Positions 37,395 through 49,000 of a stretch of DNA of 64,000 nt are shown piece after piece. A model generated the notes under the pieces. That model was not told where the DNA came from, ran no database searches, and saw only the letters and a list, made by a program, of their open reading frames with translations. Positions within the stretch are counted from its first letter, which is position 1, and each line of letters begins with the position of its first letter. The position numbers and the translations under genes are program-made. The DNA comes from Struthidea cinerea. Its lineage: Eukaryota > Chordata > Aves > Passeriformes > Corcoracidae. Location of the stretch: positions 939,971 through 1,003,970 of the forward strand of contig VZTI01004399.1 of assembly GCA_013397865.1 (NCBI GenBank), read 5' to 3'.

Positions 37395-39704
37395 GTAAGT
37401 AAAATTGAAATTTTTCTCCAGTCATAAAAACAGAACGAGATCACTAACTTCACCTGTACGTATAGCACGGCAGCTGGCTCTGTTCTGCTGGAATTGCCAA
37501 AAAGCAAAGCATGCAACTCAGAACAAAAGCATGCAGAAAGGTGATATCCCCAAACACCCTCCATACTGAGCATTGTTTATGTTGTAGATAAATATAATCA
37601 GCTGTTGCTGTGCATAGAAAGGACTCACTTCAAAAATATAAAGTATTTATCATGCAGAAGATGAATGAATCCTTGCATTTATAAAGTATTTATCATGCAG
37701 AAGATGAATGAATCCTTGTGTTAGCACTGAATACTGTATAACTCAAAAGTGTCATTTCACTGGAGTGAATTTATTCAATGTTTTCCATTATGTATGGTAT
37801 GAAAAGGCTATTCTCAAATGGAATAACTTATGCCAAAACATAGAAAGTGCTGTATTTCATTTAGACTGTTAAACGTGTTACTGTCAGACTACTTGTGTCA
37901 GTTGCAATTGAAATGTGACTGAAGATTCTACAGTGCACTTAATTAGTGGGTGGCAATTTGGAATGAAGGCAGAAAGCTGCTAGTTAGCATTATGTCTTCA
38001 CGCTTGTAATACAAGCAAATGTGCGTCATCCTTTTGGGTGAAAATATTTTGTATATTAGCATGTGTTGCTACCAACATCTTTCTTCTTGAAAACTTCTTT
38101 GTGTGCAGCTTGGGGAATAAGAACGATGAAATATAAAATTCAGGAGATGCTGAAGCATCTAATGGGACATGTTTGAATAAGGACTGCTTTTGTTCTGTTC
38201 TTGTTATCTTCCCACCAGGTTCCCTCCCACTCCAAAAGAGCACCCTTCTTGTATAGCAGGTGCATCTGGATTTGGGCTGTTTCTTGGTGTCAGGCATTTT
38301 AATGCTGGTTCTTATGGATTATTGTGCCTAGCGCAGTTAATCAAGTTCCCATTTACTCCCATCCTCCCCTCCCGTCTTCAAAGGGTTGCTCTATATGAGG
38401 ATACTAATGAAATTTGGAATAAATTAACTGAAAGGGAAGTTAGTGAACATCAATTAAAGCACATGAATTGCTTTCCTATAGAGCTTCAGTGTGTGGCTTT
38501 GTAGATCGCTGCTAAATCACGTACCAGTGAAGCCTTCTGCTGCCAGTGTACCATATGTTGGTTTAAGGCATATTTTTTGCTGGCTTTGGGTACCTATATT
38601 GCCTTTAAAGGATTTTTGTAGATATTGCAAGGTTTCTAGGGTGGACAGCAAGGAATAAAAATGTAATGCAAAAAGGAGAAGTGTGCAGTTAATGCTATCG
38701 TTACTGTGCACAAGAGACAATTTTGATGAAAGAATGTTTTCTGAAGCCACTTTTTTGCCCTTGGGGTTACAAGGGGAGTGGGAAAGACTGGCATTGCAAG
38801 CAACTGTGGATCCTTTTTCAAAGAAGGGGATAGTCTACCCATCTACTTAATTGGCTGCCTCTTGTGAAAAATATGCTTTAGAGAAAATGGGATTTATTAG
38901 AATGTTATTTTCCATAGGCCTGGGTCAATAATTATACATATAGTTCAAACGTTTTTCTTAGGTGGCAGAAAATGGAACACTGTGGTGGTTAAAACAGTAT
39001 CACTTTCTAATAACAGAGAACTGTGCAATGCTATTTGAAAACTTCCCTAGGAACATTCCAAGATGCAACTGCAGGAGCTTCAGCTTTCTTTTTAAACTTT
39101 GTTTCCTAGGAATTTTTATGCTTAGAAAACATAAAGGAAATAAACTTTACAAGCGAGTTAGCTGCTAATCACCTTACCCATAGCCTTCAATTTCTAGTAA
39201 CACATCTTTTTTCTTTTGCACTGAAGTTTGCACAGGAGCTTCCAGTTTTGCAGTTTGAGAAGTATTTCTGATACTGATCTTTCACTCCTGGCTAACAGAA
39301 CTTCTCCATTCTCCCCAGCTCTCCAAATAAAAAAAAAAGTTGATGTGTCACAAAGTGTAAGAGATATGAGAAGCAAGTGTTGGGAGAGAAAAGTGGTATG
39401 TGCTGGGATGTGTAGTTGATAAACACCTACTTAATTAGGATCACTAACTTCAAGAAAATTGACAGTCCTATTACAAGTATTTTGCATTCCATTAAAGTGA
39501 AGTTCAGAGGATATTTCTAATTGTTATTGTTTCCCCTTAATATTACCATAACTTCTATTTTAATACTGTAACGGTATCACGGATTATCACAGCCATTTCT
39601 GCCATGCCTTCTCGTCTCTGACTGAACTCTCTGTGCCAGAAAACACAGGTCATATTTTCAACTGTTTTAGTTTTATCATTTGTATCACTTTTCCTGTCTT
39701 TTAG
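37395..39704 (+). other. SH3RF1: SH3RF1 intron (2.3 kb)
   Basis: Runs from a GTAAGT donor to a TTCCTGTCTTTTAG acceptor. It holds a 43-bp tandem duplication near its 5' end. Nothing else is recognised. Confidence 0.93.
37637..37722. repeat. 43-bp tandem duplication
   Basis: Two units with period 43. The first 39 bases (TATAAAGTATTTATCATGCA onward) are identical in both, at 37637-37675 and 37680-37718. The near-perfect identity suggests a recent event. Confidence 0.9.
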
Positions 39705-39875
39705 GTATATTGCTATCTACCCCTACACTCCTCGAAAAGAAGATGAACTGGAACTGCGGAAAGGAGAAATGTTCCTAGTGTTTGAACGCTGCCAAGATGG
39801 CTGGTTCAAGGGAACTTCCATGCATACAAGCAAGATTGGTGTTTTTCCTGGAAATTATGTGGCTCCAGTTACAAG
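39705..39875 (+). CDS. SH3RF1: SH3RF1 coding exon: complete SH3-3
   Basis: 171 nt, phase 2 at both ends (one base completes Val-313, two bases begin Arg-370). The acceptor is TCTTTTAG and the donor is AAG|GTACAG. It encodes YIAIYPYTPRKEDELELRKG through GVFPGNYVAPVT, a whole SH3 domain. It has the ALYDY-like AIYPY motif, an acidic RT loop (EDELEL), Trp in DGWFKG, and FPGNYV. In mammalian POSH the region around SH3-3 is reported to contribute to Akt2 and MLK binding. Because the exon is symmetric and a multiple of three, skipping it would remove exactly this domain without a frameshift. Confidence 0.97.
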
Positions 39876-40038
39876 GTACAGTATTATACAAGTATCTAAA
39901 TAGTTTAGCTAGTTTCAAATCCAAAATTGTTCTGTTCTTGTATTAAATGCTAAAATTGCATAATAGAAGACCTGTGGGTTTTAGTAACTAGGTAATTTTT
40001 TTCAGTTGTGTTTTATTGTTTGCTTTTAATTTTGGCAG
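39876..40038 (+). other. SH3RF1: Short SH3RF1 intron (163 bp)
   Basis: Runs from a GTACAG donor to a TTTTGGCAG acceptor. It is by far the smallest intron of the gene in this window. Retention would reach an in-frame TAG after nine codons, truncating the protein just after SH3-3. Confidence 0.94.
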
Positions 40039-40298
40039 GACGGTGACAAGTGCATCACAAACAAAAGTTCCCATGTCTACTTCTGGCCAAACAGGACGAG
40101 TGGTAACTATGGTCAGCCCTTCCACTGCTAGTGGAACGTCCCAGAAACTCCAAGGGAATGGTGTGGCAGTGAACTCCAGCACAGTACCCACAGCAGTGGT
40201 TTCTGCAGCACATATCCAAACCAGTCCGCAAACCAAGGTCCTTATGCACGTGACAGGACAAATGACAGTCAACCAGGCTCGAAATGCAGTTAGAACAG
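40039..40298 (+). CDS. SH3RF1: SH3RF1 coding exon: Ser/Thr/Val-rich linker after SH3-3
   Basis: 260 nt, entering in phase 2 and leaving after the first base of a Val codon. The acceptor is TTGGCAG and the donor is ACAG|GTAAAA. It encodes window residues 371-456, TVTSASQTKVPMSTSGQTGR through GQMTVNQARNAVRT. Conserved blocks against human are KVPMST, TMVSPSTA, QKLQGNGVA and VVSAAHIQTSPQ; the NSSTVPT segment between them differs. No globular domain is visible, and the region is probably disordered and a phosphorylation platform. The opposite strand is also open for 145 codons here, but that is a shadow of this exon. Confidence 0.96.
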
Positions 40299-43200
40299 GT
40301 AAAAAAAACCACCAAAATTTGTTACCTGTGGTAGACAAACTGTAGAGTCCATCTTGACAAGTGACTGCAGTGAGGGTCTGTGTAAGTATGTGTTGAGGTT
40401 TTTTAAAAGCTTTTTTTAATGTCATTGTTTAGAGTTGAATGTTTTCTGAAATGACAGTGTATCCCTCTGAATTGTGAAATCTTTTATTATTTTCCTCTAA
40501 GCAACTGTGTTTACGTACATACTCCCACTCTTGGGAATTTATATGCAAGTACTTCAGGTGGAATTTTTCTTTTTCTGTTGTTGTTCCAGCAGTATCTGGG
40601 ATGGGGACATTCTTTGAGCTTCCCCACTCATAATCAATTCATATAGTAATAAAAGTGATAAGAACATCTGAGTCATAGCTTATTTTCTGTGTGTTAACTG
40701 CATAAGAGCTACAGATTGCTCTAATTTAGCATTCACCTTTAAATTATCTTCTGACATCTTTGAATACCTCTAGTGTTCATTCCTTTCCAGGTTTCTGGCT
40801 CAGGGTTGCTCCTTAGGCATTCCAGTTTGTTCTCTAACCTTGACTGCAACTTCTTTCAGCTTTGACTCTGAAACACTAAGACTATACTGGCTCCGAGACC
40901 CATACGATCTATGTAATAAAACTCTGTATTTCTGAAAGGTGTAACTCTGCATTTACCGTCTGGGGCAGGCCACATCTTAGTGAAACATGCCTTCTTGTTC
41001 TTTAAATTCAGATCCAAAAAGATTGATAGTTGTGTTTTCGAGAGTTTTTGTTTACCAAATCCATGCACTCCTCTGTGGATTTGCCAGGCTAAGAAAATAC
41101 CACACAATCGGAGCCGAATCTGTTCCAATTGCTTCAAGGGGCTCAAAAGAAAAGGAAAAAAGAAAAAGTCTCATATCAGACTATCCCAGTGTTCCCTCTT
41201 TCAGCCTTGAATTTAGGGTCTGTGATCTCTTGACTGAGAGTCATGACAAAAGAGATTTTTTTAATCACAGGATTATTATTGGCAGAGCAGAAGAGAAAGC
41301 AAAAGATGGTAATGGTATGCTCTGTTAACTCCTTAAGGTTTGTTTCTTCTTATGGTCTTAAGATCCATGGATTAGCCCACTTTTCAGAGTCACACATTTC
41401 CTAAAACACCCTGTGCATGTTCAGATGTCAGCACCAGGTTTGCTTTTGAAGGTAGGATGTGTACATGTGTCTTTAGTTATTTTATTTCCTTAATTGGCCC
41501 CATCTTCCTCCAGTCTGATCTGAAGCTGGAGCAGGTGTGTTAGTCCTCTGTAACAACTTTATTCTTTCCTTCAAATAAAAATAACCAGATGCTGCTGGCA
41601 ACTGGTAAGAGAAACTGAACAAAGCCTCTGTACTTTCCTGCCTCTCAGGCACAGGTGGTTTCTAGTCTAAATCCTTCTTTTGAGCTGCCTAGGAGCTTGC
41701 AAGTGACAGCACAAAGGAGAAAGCTCATGTGGGCTCCGGAGGCCTTTCTGTCCCTGCATCTCCGCACCGCTGTCAAGATGAATAAGCTTTTACACTTCCA
41801 TTCAGCTGACAAACTTTTCAGGTCCAAAATGAAAAATTCAAAGGGACTGGACTCTCATCGCAGAGAACTTAACACTGTATTGTGCAAAGGTGTGCTGTTA
41901 GTCACAAATACAGATCTGTCCCTTATAAGGACCTGAGTACTGAAGCAATAATGGCTGCTTTATGTTCAAATGTTACAGAGAACTTTGTGGTAAACATCTG
42001 AAACATGATCCTCTTGAGCTTTCCCTAGCAGGTTTGCTGAGTGTTACTCTTTGGGTGAGGCTTCACAGACTAATGCCGGGCTCCAGCTAAAGCTTAGCTC
42101 GGGGCTTCAAGGACCATTCTTCAAATGATCTTTGTGAGACATTGCTTGACATCACCTTTGCTGAGGGAGTATGCATCCTTTGATTGGAAGGACCTGTGAA
42201 GAAAACATACATTCTGCCAATTTCATTTAAGGATAAACTGTATGAAAACAGGATGACTTGAAGCACTTTTCCTATCAATTCCATCAGCGATAAGAAAACA
42301 AAACCAGAAAGCTCTTCCATGCTTGTCATACATAAATTGCATGTGAGTGTAGACATTTCTTCAAGAATAGCGGCTACTTCTAGGAAAACTGATGTTATCT
42401 CATGAACAAAAGCCAGCATTAATAATTGTTTTTTGATGTAAAAAAATCTCTCTACAATCTCCTTATCTTCCTTTTGAAATGTTCATGCTATTCAGAGTTA
42501 GGAAGGGTTGGCTACAGCAGAAGAGGTTATCAAAAAATTAGACAGAGCATATAAGTGGTGTGCCTTTTTTTTTTTTTTTAATAAAAAAGAAAGAACTTGT
42601 TTTTCTTATTGCAGAAATTGTATTGGGTATAATACTGTAGGATTGTTATATCAAATTTGGGACCTTTGTCAGTGTTGTCAGATATACTGTTGCTGCAATC
42701 TAACCACATTATCAGAGGAATTTGTAGAAAGCAGAATGAAGAGAGCAAGTGCTGGAGGTTTGGTTCCAGATTTCACTTATAACAAGTCTGAAACTCTAAT
42801 TAGTATCTGAAAAGTCAAAAATTGATACAATTGAAATCTACATGCACCAACCTAGAGGGATGACCCCTTCTTAGATAGAAAGTTTCAACGTATTTGAAGG
42901 AGAGAGGTTGTGCAGCACTGGGGTGCTGCATTTTGCCTCATATTGTTCAGTTAAGGTGTCTGCATTTCATACCAGCCAGTGGTGCAGGGATGCCCAAGCT
43001 GTTGAAATGGTCTCAAAGCATATATGATTGACCATCTGACTATAATAGCAGTGTTACTTCTTGGAAAGGATGAATTAATTCGTGCAAAGCTCTGTGCTCT
43101 GCAGCTTTGCACTGCAACCCAGGTTAATATACTCAGCCCTGTGCTATTCTCCAGCTTCCAGTGTAGATGTTCCTTATATTTCACAGGGGTATGAGTAAAC

Positions 43201-43788
43201 CTACTGCTATATTTAAACATCCCAAGAGACAACAGCTTACATTTTCAGAGAAAGCACTCGTAGCAGTAATTGCCACTGAGCATATTGTTTGAAAGACCCG
43301 CGAAATCTGTGGTGGATTTTGTGAATAGTTTAGGGAAACAATCTAATTATATTTTTAGCAACTTCTGCAAGGTGTGTTTCTTCCTACTTTCCTTTATGTG
43401 CCCTAACAACTACACGTCATATTAAAAGGAGCAAACAAGTTCCAGGCAGTATTTAGCTAGCTCTTAAGGTACTAAAGTGTCATCTTCACTTTGCATCTGT
43501 CTGTATGTGAAGCATTTGACTTAGCAGCTTGGATTTCTCCACGACAGAGAAGTTGCAGTGCTGTTATTCTTCTGTTGCATACTGGTGCAAGTAGGGTAGC
43601 ATATGCAACTGCTTTATTCAGGTGAGATGAATTTGGTGCTGTGTATCGTGTCATTATAGTAATAAAAATGGAAGTTTAAAAGGTAGAAGAAAACTTCTTG
43701 TGACTGGTTAGCTGTAACACAGTGACTGTACCTCACTTTGTGTGTCTTGTGAAAAGATGAACTCTCACATTTCATTCTTTTATTCCAG
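40299..43788 (+). other. SH3RF1: SH3RF1 intron (3.5 kb)
   Basis: Runs from a GTAAAA donor to a TTTTATTCCAG acceptor. It includes a T14 run near 42567. Several open frames of 90-110 codons occur on both strands, none with recognisable protein features. No repeats of known family were recognised. Confidence 0.92.
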
Positions 43789-44147
43789 TTGCCTCACATA
43801 GTCAAGAAAGACCTACGGCAGCAGTCACACCCATACAAGCACAAAGTCCAACATGCCTTATTCCTGCAGCTGTGATCATTCCCCACCACTCTGTTGCCTC
43901 CCAGCAGCTCCAGCCCCAGCTTCCAAATACTGCTGCTTATGTCACGGCTGTGAATGTGAACCGCTCAACCATCCCACTGGCATGTACAGCAGCTTCTTTG
44001 AATTCTCCTAACATTGCTGCTTCATCTTTGGAGGGAGATATCAGTGGAAAAACTGCAAACACTCACCCTGGAGCTCCTGCGTCTCCAGAGAGTGCTTTAA
44101 CAGCTGGTGGAAATGCTGCTGTCAGTAAAACAGACAAGGATGGCAAG
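43789..44147 (+). CDS. SH3RF1: SH3RF1 coding exon: long low-complexity linker
   Basis: 359 nt. The first two bases complete a Val codon, 119 further codons follow (window residues 458-576), and it ends in phase 0. The acceptor is TTATTCCAG and the donor is AAG|GTGGGT. It begins ASHSQERPTAAVTPIQAQ and ends with the conserved SKTDKDGK. The middle is rich in Ala, Ser, Thr and Pro, with a run of Gln-rich SQQLQPQLP. Only the two ends and short blocks (HHS, PLAC, SLE) align with human. This is the most divergent part of the protein, as usual for the disordered linker before SH3-4. Confidence 0.95.
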
Positions 44148-45744
44148 GTGGGTAGAGAATACAATGATTCCCTTGAGTTCTCCTATTTTCATTATACGAT
44201 CTTTTAAGAGATTTAACAACACAACCTAAAAAACCCACATGAACTTGCAGGAATGTAAAAATTTCAATCTAACAAAATAAAATGAGAATCAGTATTCTTT
44301 TACGTTACCTTTCTTATTAAGCAGGCACACTGAGATTTATGAAAATGCACATAACCATCTTTTTTAAATGTAGGACAGTAGAGTCTGTAGTGATTCTGCT
44401 TTCCTTCCTTCTATTTGAAGTATTTCCTATGTGTGTAAACTCATTCTCACTGTTCACCAAGCCATGTGATTATGTTATATTGTTGTCAGAAAAATTCTTC
44501 CAACTTTGTAATTGATTTTGTTTTACAGTTGTGGTGTGGTTAGAAAATTTGTTTCTCCTTGTGACAACTATCTTTACATCTCAAATGTTTTAGACTTTAC
44601 CTTACTACTCTTCAGCTACATATACTCCTTAGTGAACTTGATGAAGATTTTAATCTTAAACCATACACTACTGTCAGCCACCTTTTAGTTATTTTTGTTG
44701 ATTGCTGTTGAATAGATGTGCCTAGAACTTTATTTTTAAATTACTTTAGCTATACACATTGAAATCAGACTGAGGTGCCCTTAGAGAAAACTTGTGTGGT
44801 TTAAGGTGAATAATGCTAATATATGTGTATTGTTTTTATTTCTCTGGGTTTATCTTTGACATTTGCTAGACAGCAGTTTTTTGCTGAAATGGCTTTAAGT
44901 TTTTGGAGACTTGGAAAAAGATGTTTTTATTCACTAATTCCACTACATCCCAGGCTATCAAAAAAATCTCACATTGCTCATTCTTTTCTCTGTCTATGGT
45001 TAAATATTATTTTTGTCCCCAGGGCTTACAATCTGGCACCTCTCATAAGCACTAAATTCACTCAATCAAAGGGTTGGTAAGAAGATCACTGCCACACCTC
45101 TTAAAAAAAAAATACAAGAAACACAAAAGCTACTTAAATAATTCTCTTCAGGGTAGGTAATAGTCTTCAAGGATTCTTGTCTGGACAAGCAAAAAGAATG
45201 TTTACAATCCTCCCCTTTAGCAGAGCAGCAAAACACAATGCATTCCCCTCTGGGCGAATTTTTGTTAAATCATGAAAGTCTTCCATTACTGAGGCAGGAT
45301 AAATAAAAGAAACTTACCTAAACAGCAGCTTCCAGAGCAGACTTTTCTCCCTGCTTGGTTTGAAGTGACTCTTTGTCTTCCTAGAAATGTTCATGTTAAT
45401 GAAATGTGATACTTCGTAGATTCCTGTTGTGGGAATCTTAACTCCTCACACCTTTTTCGAGACAGCCTTTTGGGACAGAGCCATTTCATTTTAAGTTAAG
45501 CTTTAACCTAACAAAGTGAAAGGACTTAGCCAGTTTATGATCTAAATTACTTGCTGTTTTTCTCTTTAGAATGTTAATGATTTTCTTTTTCTTTTATAAT
45601 TTTCATCATTATCTCTCTAATATCAAGTATGTCCTGATAATTTACTGAGTCCTCTCTGAGCATGATGTCATCTATCAGAAGGAAGTGTTCAACTCTTAAT
45701 GGGAGAGTTTTGTTCTAAAATGAGGCACTGCTTTTGGTTTACAG
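44148..45744 (+). other. SH3RF1: SH3RF1 intron (1.6 kb)
   Basis: Runs from a GTGGGT donor to a TTTTGGTTTACAG acceptor. No other feature seen. Confidence 0.93.
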
Positions 45745-46079
45745 AAAGAAAAAAAAGGTCTGCTGAAACTGCTTTCTGGAGCATCCACTAAACGCAAGCC
45801 TCGGCTGTCACCTCCAGCGTCACCCACACTGGAGGCTGAGCAGGCTGCGGCAGAGCTGGCCCTGCAAGGTGCAGTGGGGCCAGAGCTTCCGTCAGCAGGC
45901 ACTCACAGCAAACCTGGGTCCTGTCCCACTGACAGCGAGGCCTCTGGGCTGCCACAGGAGACACTGCAGCGGAAAACCGGTTCCCTGGATTCCTCCATTC
46001 CAATAGCACCGCCACCTCGGCAGCCCTGCTCATCGCTGGGGCCGGTCCTGAATGAATCCAGGCCTCTTGTGTGTGAAAG
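45745..46079 (+). CDS. SH3RF1: SH3RF1 coding exon: basic KEKKGLLKLLSG segment and pre-SH3-4 linker
   Basis: 335 nt, 111 codons plus the first two bases of an Arg codon. The acceptor is GGTTTACAG and the donor is AAAG|GTAAAT. It encodes window residues 577-687, starting KEKKGLLKLLSGASTKRKPR and ending SSLGPVLNESRPLVCE. The N-terminal basic/hydrophobic segment is nearly invariant in SH3RF1. The PIAPPPRQ motif is a likely SH3 ligand. The exon is markedly richer in GC and CpG than its neighbours, as seen also in mammalian SH3RF1 here. Between TLE and LDSS it is shorter than the human sequence I recall, so part of the length difference from the 888-residue human protein lies here. Confidence 0.96.
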
Positions 46080-49000
46080 GTAAATTATCCTATGCAGCTA
46101 GACTTGGGCAAACCAAGAAAAATCCATTCTCTGACACTTGTAGTGTATGTTGGAACTGCTTCATAATACTGAGATTTTAAAGCAAGATGTAACTTATTTT
46201 TTAACAATTCTTTATTTACTTATCAACCAATACTCATGTTCATATTTGTTTACTTTTCATGTTACTTCGAAGTTTTTGAATGAATAGACACTCAAATATC
46301 ATGATCACAGATTTGGTATGAGAACTGAAGTAGACAAAACAGAAGCACATTATATTCTTGCATGTATGAGTATCAGGTTAGTCCTTTAAGATTATTAGCA
46401 GTGTATAACTACCAACTAAATATATGATGAATGAGACCTTTATCTATCTATATGTAGGTTTCTTAACATTTGATTCCTTGAGCTTTTGCAAAGATACCTT
46501 TTACTGCCTGAAGCCCCGTGGCTGTGCATCCACATAGCAAGCTCTGGGGCAGCCTCTGTGCTCTGGCAAGTGAGTCTGAAAAACTTGTCTGGACTCTGAG
46601 ACTGACAGGCAGTTCCTTAAAAGTTCTGTGACTTTTGTGTCCACCTATAGTTTTTCGAGTTTCAAGTCCTCAGTAGAATGTGAAGGAAGTGGCAGTTTTC
46701 TAACTACAGTGTCTTTTATTCTCCCTGGTAGCAGATAAGCAGTATGAAGAGTGTCATGGGATTTCTTTTGCAGCATCTACAGGATTGTGTGGTGTACAGA
46801 GAAAAAAATAGTAGAGTTACGATGTTAACAGCTCTAGGGCTGAACTGATTCAAGCTGACTATTGTAGACTTTGTTCTGATACTATTAACTCATGGTGTGT
46901 GGGCATCCTGTTGTACTTCCTGACTGATCTTAAGCTATGCCCGTGTATTAAAATCCAGACAGTATATAACTTTCTACTTGTCTTTTAGTTCACTTCTGTC
47001 ATACCTTTAATGTTTTTTAAAAATATGCAATTCCTCTATGCAATTTCCTTGCAGGAGATTGCTATTTCATACTGAATTTGTGAAGTAGATTTACACTTAG
47101 AGATGGAAAATAAAACCTGAAAGACTCTTCTTTAAGAATAACATCATTCATTTTCACATTATCGTAAGTCTGTTTGGCACAATAATATGTTTTTATGCTT
47201 TGAATGTGAAAATAGTATTAAATTCATTCTGGCATAAACAGTGCATATTTGTGTAAAGCTCCTTCTATCATCACAAGAAGTAGTTTTTTCACTTCCGTGA
47301 TGGAAATTATTTTTCTCAGAACTACTTACAGAAAATTATGCTATGTATTTTTATTGATCTAGTAATAACATATACTCAAACATTCTCTCTATCCTTATTA
47401 TTATTTAAGTGATAATTGCTACTGAAGAAGCATTGCTGCAAGATTATTCTCAGTGGTAGTCATGCAGAATTTTTACATTTTTGTCAGTGTATTTAGACAG
47501 AATTTCATCTGGGTTCCCCTTGTCATTTTCTGGACAGGGTTAAGTTTTTTTTTCCTGCTGATGTGCCCTTGCACATTTCCTTTGGCTGAATATCTTACAA
47601 TGTGATGGTTAATAATACTTAAAATTTACATTGTACTCAATATCTCAAAGTAATTTATAAGCACTGATTACTCTTCAGCAGTCTGGAAGATGTGGTGGGT
47701 AGGAATCATACTGATGATGTAGTGGCATCTTCAGTGAAAATTTGATTTGAGGAGGGAAGTACTCATGAGGATATCATTCATGAAACCCAACAAAAAGCTG
47801 AAGAACAGAAAAATCTCCTGCTAGTATTATTCTGCTTTTACATCTCCCGATTCCAATCACAGATTACAATATGACTGGAAAAAGAAACAGTACTCTTTCT
47901 ATTCTGGCTGTGTAATTATTAGTGTTCAAGTTCTATTTTCAAAGGTGACTAGGGGATTTAGGAGTCAGATTCTGCTGATTATTCTGCATGAATTAGGAAC
48001 AAAAGAAGCTGACTCAACCCTGGAAAGCACATAAAAACGTTCCTGTTTTGGATACAGAATTTTTCCCAGACTCCTTGCTTCCTTTATGATTCAGTATCAG
48101 ATTTTTATGCTAATCCCACTGTTTCTCCATTCACTGGAACTGTGAGTTGTCCTAGAATATGTCTTTCCTTTATGTTCTATAGAAAATGAGAAGTAAAACT
48201 TGTGAACTTTTTTCCAACCCTACAAAATAAGTGGATGGACATTTGATTTGTTTGATAGCAAACAAGCTCTTTGTGACATGGATTTGCAGATACTGAATAC
48301 CATTGGCCATTTAACTTAAAGGAAGGCAAGATGGTGACATTCTCTTCAACGTTACTACTGCAGGTCTGCTCTGTAGTTCCCGTTCCTATACTCACTCTGC
48401 TCTTGTGAACTAGGTTGGTTGCTTGCTGTGGTCCATGTTCTTTGAACAGAAGGAGCAGAGATTTTTACCAGAAATTTCAGCCAAGCCTTGCTTAGAGTTT
48501 GGAGCATTCCAGTCACCTGAGACTCTGCAGTGGGGCTGTCATTTTTTCTGATTCTCCAGCCAATACAAAGGTTGTCTTGGGGTGATTTCCTGTATTGATG
48601 CAGTGCTGACAAGGCCAAGGATCACTGTCTTTTCTTTACAAAGATAGACCCAACTCCCTGCAATTCCCAGAGTGAGACATGCTGTGCTATGAATATACAG
48701 GAATTTGGTTATCTGAGGAGTTTACTTTTTCCATAAAAGTTAAAAGAAAATTTGAAGGTCTTTTCATGAGCTTTCTCTTTTAGAGCGAAATGTTGCTTAA
48801 ATAGCCTTAAATTTTACAGTAAATAGACAGCATCGTAATAATAAACTACCCAGCATTCCACAAGGGTATTAGAGACTTGAAGTTGAACCTAAATACACGT
48901 CATTGCATATCCTAAATTATAAAATGAATCTTTCATCCAGTTACAGTGAAAGAAAAGCAGTAATTTTGTTCTCTGATTAAAGTGACCCTAAGTAATTTCA

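Noticed and set aside
39988..40425. 145-codon minus-strand open frame
   Set aside because: It is the antisense shadow of the SH3RF1 exon at 40039-40298, whose + strand frame matches SH3RF1 and has proper splice sites.
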